Shown here: positions 33,535 through 40,439 of the stretch, one piece after another
How positions within the stretch are numbered: the stretch's first letter is position 1
Layout: each line of letters starts with the position of its first letter
Source of the DNA: Tersicoccus phoenicis
GTDB taxonomy: Bacteria; Actinomycetota; Actinomycetes; Actinomycetales; Micrococcaceae
Assembly (NCBI RefSeq): GCF_001968835.1
Contig: NZ_MRDE01000016.1
Span: forward strand, 124,001-188,000
Length of the DNA: 64,000 nucleotides
Reading direction: 5' to 3'
Notes under the pieces: generated by a model
Database searches by the model: none
Seen by the model: the letters and a program-made list of their open reading frames with translations, nothing else
Told to the model about the DNA's origin: nothing
Position numbers and translations under genes: made by a program

Positions 33535-34815
33535 TCAGGCGCCCGTGGTGCCCGCGGGGACGGCACCGCTGACGGCGGCCACCGCGGCCTCGAATCGCTC
33601 CAGTCCCGTGGCGATCTCCTCCTGGGTGACGACGAGCGCGGGGATCAGCCGCACCACGTTGCCCGCGGGACCGCAGGTCAGGGTGAGCAGACCCTGGCTG
33701 GTCGTGCCCTGCTGCACGGCGGTCGCAGTCGCGGCGTCCGGGGTTCCGTCGGCCGCGGTGAACTCGATGCCCTGCATCAGGCCGAGCCCGCGGACGTCGC
33801 CGATCGCCGGGAAGCGGGCCTGGATCTCTTTCAGTCCCGCCTGGAGCTGATCGCCGCGGACCCGGGAGTTCTCCACCAGGTCCTCCTCCTCGATCACGTC
33901 GAGGGTGGCGACGGCGGCCGCGGCGGAGACCGCGTTGCCCCCATAGGTGCCACCCTGCGACCCCGGCCAGGCCTTCGCCATCATTGCGGTCGGCGCCGCG
34001 ATCGCGGAGATCGGGAACCCGGAGGCGATGCCCTTGGCGGTGATGAGGATGTCGGGCGTGGCCGAGGAGTGCTGGTGGCCCCAGAAGCGTCCGGTGCGGC
34101 CCACCCCGGCCTGCACCTCGTCGAAGATCAGCGCGATCCCGTGCCGGTCGGCCCGCTGGCGGAGCCCCTCCATGAAGGCCGGCGGCGTGGGCAGGTAGCC
34201 ACCGTCGCCCAGCGCGGGCTCGATCAAGAAGGCCGCGGTGTCGGCGGGAGCCGTGCGGGTCTCGAGCAGGTAGTCGAGTTCCTGCAGGGCGAAGGCGACG
34301 GCCGTCTCCTCGTCCCAGCCGTACCGGTAGGCGTAGGGGAACGCCGACATGTGCACCCCGGCCATCAGCGGTGCGAAGCCGGCGGAGAACTTCGTCCCGG
34401 CGGTGGTCAGGGAGGCGGCCGCCACGGTACGGCCGTGGAAACCGCCCTGGAAGACGACGATGTTGGGCCGTGCCGTGGCCATCCGGGCGAGGCGGATGGC
34501 GGCCTCGACGGCCTCCGAGCCGGAGTTGGCGTAGAAGACGGAGTCGAGTCCGGCGGGGAGCACGTCCCCGAGTTTCTCCGTCAACTCCAGCAGGGGCGGG
34601 TGCATGACGGTGGTGAACTGCGCGTGGATGACCTTTCCGATCTGCTCCCGAGCGGCCGCCACGACCCGGGGGTGGCAGTGGCCGGTGCTGGTGACGCCGA
34701 TGCCAGTGGTGAAGTCGAGGTAGGCCCGGCCGTCGGTGCCGTGGATCCAGCTGCCGAGCGCGTGGTCCACCACCACCGGGGTCGCCTGCTTCAGTACGGG
34801 GCTCAGAGATGTCAT
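33535..34815 (-). CDS. Class III aminotransferase (GabT/ectoine-pathway Atf-like)
   Basis: PLP enzyme of 426 residues that transfers an omega-amino group. Landmarks are GIGVTSTGHCHPRVV near residue 38, FYANSGSEAVEAAIRLAR near residue 93, FHGRTVAAASLT near residue 125, the cofactor Asp in IALIFDEVQAGVGRTG near residue 225, and the Schiff-base Lys in ITAKGIASGFPISA near residue 265. It is the first gene of an operon with the FAD/Fe-S enzyme and aldehyde dehydrogenase, under palindrome site E. ATG 34815 has AAGGATG upstream. GABA, diaminobutyrate or a related omega-amino acid are plausible substrates. Confidence 0.92.
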   Translation of the reverse strand: MTSLSPVLKQATPVVVDHALGSWIHGTDGRAYLDFTTGIGVTSTGHCHPRVVAAAREQIGKVIHAQFTTVMHPPLLELTEKLGDVLPAGLDSVFYANSGSEAVEAAIRLARMATARPNIVVFQGGFHGRTVAAASLTTAGTKFSAGFAPLMAGVHMSAFPYAYRYGWDEETAVAFALQELDYLLETRTAPADTAAFLIEPALGDGGYLPTPPAFMEGLRQRADRHGIALIFDEVQAGVGRTGRFWGHQHSSATPDILITAKGIASGFPISAIAAPTAMMAKAWPGSQGGTYGGNAVSAAAAVATLDVIEEEDLVENSRVRGDQLQAGLKEIQARFPAIGDVRGLGLMQGIEFTAADGTPDAATATAVQQGTTSQGLLTLTCGPAGNVVRLIPALVVTQEEIATGLERFEAAVAAVSGAVPAGTTGA

Positions 34816-34843
34816 GCGGTCATCCTTGCGGTCGAATCGCCCG

Positions 34844-34855
34844 ATTGTCAACAAT
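34844..34855. promoter_or_regulatory. Shared palindrome site E (ATTGTCAACAAT)
   Basis: Perfect ATTGT-CA-ACAAT between the divergent class III aminotransferase (start 34815) and D-2-hydroxyacid dehydrogenase (start 34873). On the minus strand it contains TTGACA. On the plus strand TACAGT at 34861-34866 is a -10 candidate whose start point would fall at the GTG codon. Confidence 0.72.
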
Positions 34856-34872
34856 AAGCGTACAGTGATGAC

Positions 34873-35889
34873 GTGAGTGAGTTCGCGCCGTTCCCCACCA
34901 CGCCCGACGGTTCCGCGGCCCGGCGGCCGACGGTGGTCGTCCTGACCGCGCCGGGCACGGCACCGCCCACCAACACCGCGGCGCTGGAACGCCACGCCGA
35001 GCTCGTGTTCACCGACGCCGCCGGTCTTCCCGCCGCTCTGCCGGGCGCCTCCGTCCTGTTCGTGTGGGACTTCTTCTCCACCGCGCTGCGGGACGCGTGG
35101 GTGCACGCGGACGCCCTGGAATGGGTGCACGTGGCCGCGGCCGGCGTCGACTCGCTGTTGTTCGACGGGTTGCGGGACTCGGGCGTGACGGTGACCAACG
35201 CGCAGGGGGCGTTCGACGGGCCGATCGCCGAGTTCGTGCTGGCCTCGGTCCTGGCTCACGACAAGCAGCTGCACCAGAGCCGGCGGCTGCAGGACCGAGC
35301 CGTCTGGCGGCATCGTGAGGTGCAGCGCAGCGCGGGCCGACGGGCCCTCGTGGTGGGGACCGGTGGAATCGGACGAGCCACCGCCCGACTGCTGCGCGCG
35401 GTCGGCATCGAGGTCCGCGGCGCCGGCCGCACCGGCCGCGACGACGACCCCGACCTCGGCCTCGTGGTGCCCAGCGCCGAACTGGCCGACCACGTCGGAT
35501 GGGCCGACCACGTGGTGCTGATCGCGCCGCTGACGGCGGCCACCCGCGGGCTCGTGGACGCCCGGGTGTTGGCCCGGATGAAGCCGACGGCCCACCTGGT
35601 CAACGTCGGGCGTGGCGCCCTGCTGGACGAACCGGCCCTGGTGACGGCCCTGCGGACCGGTACGATCGCCGCCGCCTCCCTGGACGTCTTCACCGAGGAG
35701 CCGCTGCCGGCGGACCACCCCTTCTGGCGCCTCGAGAACGTGCAGGTCTCGGCCCACATGAGCGGGGACGTCGTCGGGTGGCGGGACACGCTCGCCCAGC
35801 AGTTCGAGGACAATCTCCTCCGGTGGTGCGCCGGCACCGGCCTGCGCAACGTCGTCGACAAACAGGTCGGCTACGTACGCAGCAGCTGA
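34873..35889 (+). CDS. D-isomer-specific 2-hydroxyacid dehydrogenase
   Basis: NAD(P)-dependent interconversion of a 2-oxoacid and its D-2-hydroxyacid, 338 residues. VDSLLFDG precedes the nucleotide-binding motif VVGTGGIGRATARLL near residue 161. The catalytic residues are Arg in VNVGRGALLDEPAL near residue 243, Glu in FTEEPLPADHPFW near residue 274, and His in VQVSAHMSG near residue 296. The start GTG 34873 has no ribosome site but lies one promoter length from site E, so a leaderless message is likely. Paired with the FAD/Fe-S oxidase it could run a 2-oxo/2-hydroxy step; glyoxylate-type substrates are also possible. Confidence 0.9.
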   Translation: MSEFAPFPTTPDGSAARRPTVVVLTAPGTAPPTNTAALERHAELVFTDAAGLPAALPGASVLFVWDFFSTALRDAWVHADALEWVHVAAAGVDSLLFDGLRDSGVTVTNAQGAFDGPIAEFVLASVLAHDKQLHQSRRLQDRAVWRHREVQRSAGRRALVVGTGGIGRATARLLRAVGIEVRGAGRTGRDDDPDLGLVVPSAELADHVGWADHVVLIAPLTAATRGLVDARVLARMKPTAHLVNVGRGALLDEPALVTALRTGTIAAASLDVFTEEPLPADHPFWRLENVQVSAHMSGDVVGWRDTLAQQFEDNLLRWCAGTGLRNVVDKQVGYVRSS

Positions 35890-35933
35890 TCCGCACCGGC
35901 CCCGGACCCCGGCGCGGGACCCCGGGGCGATGC

Positions 35934-36437
35934 TCAGGCGTCGGCCGCTCGGGCGAAGGCCAGCGTCTCGCCTCGCGCGCCGCCCATCCAGACGTCCTGA
36001 CAGGCGGCGGCCAGCTCGTCCAGCCCCTGCTCGATGGTCGCGAACACGTTGCCGGGCACCCAGCCGACATCGCCGTTGAGGAGCAGGTTGTTCCGCCCGT
36101 AGAAGACGGCCAGATCGATGAGCAGCCGGTTCTCCGCGGTGCCCGCGGAGGCGTCGTACCCGTAGGCGGGATTGTCGAGGACGCCCTCGAAGCTGAAGTA
36201 GCAGAGGTCCCCGGGAATCGGCGTCACCGTCTGGTTCTCCGGTCCCGGTTCCTGCTCGGCGAACGCCGGCACCAACGTGTAGATCTCGTTCCGAGCGAAC
36301 TTGCCGTGGAACACCTGGCCCGCGGTCGGCAGGGCCTGCCACACCGCTTCGGCGGTGCGTGGCGCCTCCGCGTCGAGCAGTCGGGCCCGCGCCGAGACGC
36401 CGCGCTGCTGAAGGGTGATCGTGATGTATCGGCTCAT
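35934..36437 (-). CDS. DUF3830 family protein (cyclophilin-like fold)
   Basis: A 167-residue protein of unknown function. It matches DUF3830 in length and in the blocks EAPRTAEAVWQALPTAGQVF (residues 24-43), HGKFARNEIYTLVP, TVTPIPGDLCYFSF near residue 85, LAVFYGRNNLLLNGDVGWVPGN near residue 115 and a C-terminal helix with QDVWMGGARGE. The family has a cyclophilin-like barrel, and no activity is known to me. Conserved Arg, Glu, Tyr and Asn residues cluster in these blocks as an active site would. It is divergent from the first racemase-like gene with palindrome site F between them, so it belongs to the regulon. Confidence 0.85.
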   Translation of the reverse strand: MSRYITITLQQRGVSARARLLDAEAPRTAEAVWQALPTAGQVFHGKFARNEIYTLVPAFAEQEPGPENQTVTPIPGDLCYFSFEGVLDNPAYGYDASAGTAENRLLIDLAVFYGRNNLLLNGDVGWVPGNVFATIEQGLDELAAACQDVWMGGARGETLAFARAADA

Positions 36438-36481
36438 GCGCGTCTCCGCTCGTCATCGGATCGTTCCGAGCATTCTCGAAC

Positions 36482-36495
36482 GATTGTCTACAATC
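36482..36495. promoter_or_regulatory. Shared palindrome site F (GATTGTCTACAATC)
   Basis: Perfect six-base arms GATTGT and ACAATC around CT, between DUF3830 (start 36437, minus) and the racemase-like gene (start 36550, plus). Confidence 0.7.
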
Positions 36496-36549
36496 CAACT
36501 GTAAGCTTTCCATCGAGGGATGCAACCGTCGAGAAGGAGTGCCCGCGCC

Positions 36550-37263
36550 ATGCACACGATCGCCATCCTCTACCCCGGCCACAGCGCGGAGGACGAGTTC
36601 GCCGCCCTCGAATCCGTCATCCCCGACAGCGCCTTTCCCGTCGTCCACACCTGGGAGGGGGCCACCGACCACGACGTTCAGGCCCTGCTCGATCTCGGCG
36701 CCCGGGACCAGCTGGAGCCGGCCGCTGAGCAAGCCCGCGCCGTCTCCCCCGACGCGGTGATGTGGGCGTGCACCTCCGGGAGCTTCGTGTACGGGAGCGA
36801 GGGCGCCCGGGAGCAGGCGAGTTGGGTCGAGCAGGCGGCGGGCGTCCCGTCCTCGTCGACGTCCCTCGCCTTCGTGGCGGCGGTGCACCGGCTCGGCCTT
36901 CAGCGCGTCGCGGTGGCCGCAACGTATCCCGCCGCGGTTGCCGCCCACTTCTCCGGGCTGCTCGAGCAGGACGGGATCACCGTCACCTCCCTGTCCACCT
37001 ACGACGTGCCCAGCGGGGAGGACGCCGGACGGCTCGATGCCGCGTGGGTGTTGGACACGGCGCGTACCGCCGATCTCACCGGCGCGCAGTGCGTGCTGAT
37101 CCCCGACACCGCCCTGCACACCATCGCCGTGTTGCCCGAGCTCGAGGCCGCCCTCGGCCTGCCGGTCCTGACCGCGAACCAGGTCACCGCCTGGCAGGGG
37201 CTCGTGCTCGCCGGCCATCCGGCGCGGGCCGACGGGCTCGGCGCCCTCTTCGCTGCCGCCTGA
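36550..37263 (+). CDS. Asp/Glu racemase-superfamily protein, second catalytic Cys replaced
   Basis: A 237-residue member of the Asp/Glu racemase, maleate isomerase and arylmalonate decarboxylase superfamily. The first active-site loop is intact, MWACTSGSFVYGSEGA near residue 78. The second reads LIPDTALHT near residue 189 where the island's other paralog has VSCTNLPT, so the second Cys is an Asp. The following segment GLPVLTANQVTAWQGL is shared by both. Loss of one Cys rules out a symmetric two-Cys racemase and suggests a lyase, decarboxylase or isomerase with one nucleophile. ATG 36550 has AAGGAG nine bases upstream. It converges with the paralog, 27 bases apart. Confidence 0.85.
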   Translation: MHTIAILYPGHSAEDEFAALESVIPDSAFPVVHTWEGATDHDVQALLDLGARDQLEPAAEQARAVSPDAVMWACTSGSFVYGSEGAREQASWVEQAAGVPSSSTSLAFVAAVHRLGLQRVAVAATYPAAVAAHFSGLLEQDGITVTSLSTYDVPSGEDAGRLDAAWVLDTARTADLTGAQCVLIPDTALHTIAVLPELEAALGLPVLTANQVTAWQGLVLAGHPARADGLGALFAAA

Positions 37264-37290
37264 CGTGCTGGCGACCGGGCTCGGGGTCGG

Positions 37291-38031
37291 TCAGACGGCG
37301 CCGAGGCGCTGGTCCGGTGCCGCCAGCCGCAGTCCCAGTCGGCGCAGCCCGGCCCACGCGGTCACCTGGTTGGCGGTGAGCACCGGTTTGCCGAGTTCGT
37401 CCTCCAGCGCGGTGATGATGGCGAAGGTCGGCAGGTTGGTGCAGGAGACGAACACGGCCTCGGCGTCGGGATGGTCGGCGTCGCGCACGAGATCGGCCGT
37501 CACCGAGTAGGGCACGTGCCAGATCAACCGGTCGAGACCGAGGCCGGCCGTGCGGACCACGGTACGGTCGTCGACCTGGAGGAAGTCCTCGAGCAGGGCG
37601 GTCAGTCGGGCGACGTACGGCGTGGCGATGGCCAGGCGTTGGACGCCGAGCACGTCGAGCGCCTCGAGCAGAGCCTCCGACGTGGTCACCGCGGGGGCGG
37701 ACGTCTCTTCGGTGATGGCCTGCGCGATCCGCCGAGCCCCGGCGACGCCGTTGACGAAACTGCCCGAGGTGCAGGCGAAGACGACGGCCTCGGGTTCGAC
37801 GGCGGCCAAGGAACGCGCGGTGGCCCGAATCTCGGCATCGTCACCGAGAGCACTGGCCATCAACTCGTCCACCGCTAGCGGATGATGGGGCGTCCGCGCG
37901 ACCACGAGGGACACGTCGTCCGGCATCCAGCGCCACAGTTCCCGGTCCAACGCCATGTCGTAGGGGTTGACGACCCCGATCACCCGATCCGGGCTCGGGC
38001 CGTCGGGGATGAAGCGCTGCACCGTGGGCAT
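37291..38031 (-). CDS. Asp/Glu racemase-superfamily protein (maleate isomerase-like), both Cys present
   Basis: A 246-residue protein with the two active-site Cys of maleate isomerases and racemases: VFACTSGSFVNGVAGA near residue 87 and VFVSCTNLPTFAIIT near residue 197. GKPVLTANQVTAWAGL follows. EutA-type members of this superfamily occur in ectoine utilisation clusters. ATG 38031 is preferred to ATG 38046 because the -10-like CAGTAT at 38050-38045 would put the start point between them. Palindrome site G lies just upstream. The presence of two diverged paralogs in one regulon suggests successive or joint action. Confidence 0.87.
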   Translation of the reverse strand: MPTVQRFIPDGPSPDRVIGVVNPYDMALDRELWRWMPDDVSLVVARTPHHPLAVDELMASALGDDAEIRATARSLAAVEPEAVVFACTSGSFVNGVAGARRIAQAITEETSAPAVTTSEALLEALDVLGVQRLAIATPYVARLTALLEDFLQVDDRTVVRTAGLGLDRLIWHVPYSVTADLVRDADHPDAEAVFVSCTNLPTFAIITALEDELGKPVLTANQVTAWAGLRRLGLRLAAPDQRLGAV

Positions 38032-38053
38032 GGTCCATTCTGGCATACTGTCT

Positions 38054-38067
38054 GATCGTCGACAATC
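38054..38067. promoter_or_regulatory. Shared palindrome site G (GATCGTCGACAATC)
   Basis: GATCGT-CG-ACAATC, one mismatch between arms, between the divergent second racemase-like gene (start 38031) and class I/II aminotransferase (start 38128). Confidence 0.65.
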
Positions 38068-38127
38068 GATAGGGCGGCGGTCATCAGCGTCCGCGATGCC
38101 ACGCAACCCGTCGTTAGGCTGGGCGGC

Positions 38128-39372
38128 ATGAACTCCCCGCTTCCCGACGCCCGCACCCGACTCGCCGATGCCCACCGGCACGAGGCACTGCTCTCGGAGC
38201 GTGCGCTGCACATCAAGCAGTCGGCGGTGCGCAACGTCTTCGACATCTCGATGCGGCCGGGACTGATCTCGCTCGCCGGAGGCAACCCGTTCGTGCAGAC
38301 CCTGCCCATGGCAGAGCTCGGGGACATCGCCCGTGAGCTGATCGCCCACCAGGGACCCGTCGCCCTGCAGTACGGCAGCGGCCAGGGCACCGAGGAGCTG
38401 CGCCGGGCGATCTGCGGCGTGATGGCCGAGGAGTCGATCACGGACGCCGTGCCGGAGAACGTCATCGTGACCGCCGGCGCCCAGTCCGCCCTCGACGCCT
38501 GCACGCGCATCTTCTGCGACCCCGGTGACGTCGTGCTGACCGAGGATCCGACCTACGTCGGCGCCCTGAACACGTTCGAGGCGTACGAGGTGGACGTCCG
38601 CCCGGTCCCGTCCGATGAGCAGGGTCTGCTGCCCGACGAGCTGGAGCGGGCCATCACCGCCGTGCGAGCGGAGGGGAAGCGGGTCAAGTTCCTCTACACG
38701 ATCCCGTCGTTCGCCAACCCGTCCGGCGCCGTGCTGGCCCCGCAGCGGCGGCAGCGGGTGGTGGACGTGTGCCGGGAGGCGAACGTGCTCGTCGTGGAGG
38801 ACAACCCCTACGGGATGCTCGCGTTCGACGGCGACCCGGCCCGTCCGCTGCGGGCGGACAACCCGGACGACGTCGTCTACCTCGGCACATTCTCGAAGAT
38901 CTTTGCCCCGGGCCTCCGGCTGGGCTGGTTGCTCGCACCGGCACACCTGAAGCAACGCCTGTACTTGGCGAACGAGTGCGTGGTGCTGTGCCCGCCGGCG
39001 TTCAACCAGATGCTCGCCGTCGAGTACCTGCACCGGTTCGACTGGGTGGCGCAGGTCGATTCCTACCGAGAGGTCTACCGGAAGCGCGCGGAGGCGATGG
39101 TCGCCGCACTGGCGGACACCATGCCGTCGGGCGTGCACTGGACGACCCCCACCGGCGGCTTCTTCGTCTGGTTGACCCTGCCGGAGCAGCTGGACGCGGA
39201 GGCCCTGCTCGGCCCGGCCATCGAAGCCGGCGTCGTCTTCGTGCCCGGCAGCGCCTTCACGGCAGCGGACGGCCCCAGCCCGAACCTGCGGCTCTCCTTC
39301 AGCGCTGTCGAGGAGGACGAGATCGCCGAGGGGGTGCGGCGCTTAGCGGCAGTGATCCGCGCCGCGCTGTAG
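38128..39372 (+). CDS. PLP-dependent aminotransferase, class I/II (LysN-like)
   Basis: Fold-type I aminotransferase of 414 residues without a DNA-binding domain. Landmarks are LISLAGGNPFVQTLP near residue 46, LQYGSGQGTEELR near residue 78, VTAGAQSALDACTRIFCDPGD near residue 114, YTIPSFANPSGAVLAP near residue 190, EDNPYGMLAFDG near residue 223 and the Schiff-base Lys in GTFSKIFAPGLRLGW near residue 257. It is a distant paralog of the aminotransferase at 22.5 kb and the last gene with the shared palindrome. The 167 bases after it show no gene. The start ATG is divergent from the second racemase-like gene. Confidence 0.9.
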   Translation: MNSPLPDARTRLADAHRHEALLSERALHIKQSAVRNVFDISMRPGLISLAGGNPFVQTLPMAELGDIARELIAHQGPVALQYGSGQGTEELRRAICGVMAEESITDAVPENVIVTAGAQSALDACTRIFCDPGDVVLTEDPTYVGALNTFEAYEVDVRPVPSDEQGLLPDELERAITAVRAEGKRVKFLYTIPSFANPSGAVLAPQRRQRVVDVCREANVLVVEDNPYGMLAFDGDPARPLRADNPDDVVYLGTFSKIFAPGLRLGWLLAPAHLKQRLYLANECVVLCPPAFNQMLAVEYLHRFDWVAQVDSYREVYRKRAEAMVAALADTMPSGVHWTTPTGGFFVWLTLPEQLDAEALLGPAIEAGVVFVPGSAFTAADGPSPNLRLSFSAVEEDEIAEGVRRLAAVIRAAL

Positions 39373-39539
39373 GCGGAACCAGGCTTCGGCCGGGAACTCC
39401 GATGCCGGGCGCTTCGGCAGAAGGGACAGAAACTACCGATCTGGGCGGGAAGGAAACCGCCCCAACGGGAGTAACTGTCCCACTGAGGAGGTGCGACTGT
39501 CGGCGGTGCCGGGTGTGAGTGTGACCGGCCTGAGTCGGT

Positions 39540-40439
39540 TCAGGCCGTCGTCGGCTGGACCACGATCGGCTTCGTGGTCGGCGCTGGCGAGCCTCCGGCC
39601 GGCTCGACGGTCAGGCCGATGTGCGTGGCGCCGTCGAGTCGGCCCTCCAGCGCGGTGTAGGTCACGCCGGTGGAGGCCGTGAACGTGCCGGCCGGCCGCG
39701 CCTGCTGACCTGCGATGTACCAGAGTTCGTATGTCTTGTCCGGAGCCAGCGCGGGCAGGTCGCGGCTGATCACGGCAGACCGGTTCAGTGACTTCGACGA
39801 CGCGACGCTCACCGAACCCCCGTTGCCGGCCTTCCCGGCGCGGATCACGGCGTCCGGCGCGGTGAACACGCTCAGGGCCGCGTCGCGCTGCGCGTTCTGG
39901 GTGGTGAGCTGCTGCTCGGCCGCGATCCGTTGCTGGTTCAGGTTGGCCGCCCAACCGCCGAGCACGACGCCGGCGACGAGCAGGACGGCGGCGGCGGCGC
40001 CGAGCCACGCCGCGGTCCGCCGCCAGCGCCTGAGCTGGACGACGGTGTCGCGGTCGTCGGGATTGTCGCGATGCTCGCGGTCGTCACGGTCGTCGCGGTG
40101 CCGGTCGTCGCGGTGCCGGTCGTCGCGGTGCCGGTCGTCGCGGTGCTCGCGGTCGTCGCGGTGCCGAGCGGAAGCGCCCCGTTGGCCGACCACCGTCCGG
40201 CCGGACGCGGGCACCTGGCCGTCATCGGCCGCGGCGACCGGGACGTCATCGGCCGCGGCGACCGGGACGTCATCCGACGCAGCAACCGGGCCGGCGGGCC
40301 GCTGCGGCAGTTCCGCGATCGCGGCCATGACCCGCGCCTTGACTTCCGAGCGCGGCTGAACCGGAGGCAGGGCGAGGCCGAGTTCGGTCTCGACGTCGGA
40401 GAAGTCCGGTTCGCGTTCGTCGTCGTGGTGGTCGCTCAT
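39540..40439 (-). CDS. RskA-like anti-sigma factor with charged repeat insert
   Basis: Single-pass membrane anti-sigma factor, 299 residues, predicted to hold SigK-type sigma at the membrane. The N-terminal part has LALPPVQPRSEVKARVMAAIAE (residues 22-43) as in RskA. A linker holds VPVAAADD repeats and RDDRH pentapeptide repeats (about 60-130). One membrane segment (TAAWLGAAAAVLLVAGVVLGG, near 145) follows, then the extracytoplasmic RskA domain (SVFTAPDAV to LTVEPAGGSPAPTTKPI). The usual first anti-sigma helices with the zinc-binding HxxxCxxC are absent. ATG overlaps the sigma factor stop codon by four bases. Regulated proteolysis is expected for the family. Confidence 0.85.
   Translation of the reverse strand: MSDHHDDEREPDFSDVETELGLALPPVQPRSEVKARVMAAIAELPQRPAGPVAASDDVPVAAADDVPVAAADDGQVPASGRTVVGQRGASARHRDDREHRDDRHRDDRHRDDRHRDDRDDREHRDNPDDRDTVVQLRRWRRTAAWLGAAAAVLLVAGVVLGGWAANLNQQRIAAEQQLTTQNAQRDAALSVFTAPDAVIRAGKAGNGGSVSVASSKSLNRSAVISRDLPALAPDKTYELWYIAGQQARPAGTFTASTGVTYTALEGRLDGATHIGLTVEPAGGSPAPTTKPIVVQPTTA
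40087..40146. repeat. Four perfect 15-bp tandem copies inside the anti-sigma gene
   Basis: Unit CGGTCGTCGCGGTGC repeats four times without change at 40087-40146, with diverged units on both sides. On the coding strand each encodes the pentapeptide HRDDR in a rotated frame. A second 24-bp repeat (VPVAAADD) lies at about 40220-40275. Confidence 0.9.

Noticed and set aside
34816-37218. Long minus-strand frame running upstream of the class III aminotransferase
   Set aside because: It crosses the hydroxyacid dehydrogenase, DUF3830 and racemase-like genes in a non-family frame; the aminotransferase clearly starts at 34815.
20000-39400. Secondary-metabolite biosynthetic cluster
   Set aside because: There is no polyketide, peptide-synthetase, terpene or RiPP core enzyme; importer, hydrolases, aminotransferases and dehydrogenases indicate breakdown.
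40087-40146. Possible regulatory DNA repeat
   Set aside because: The 15-bp units lie inside the anti-sigma coding frame and encode an in-frame pentapeptide; a protein-level explanation is enough.
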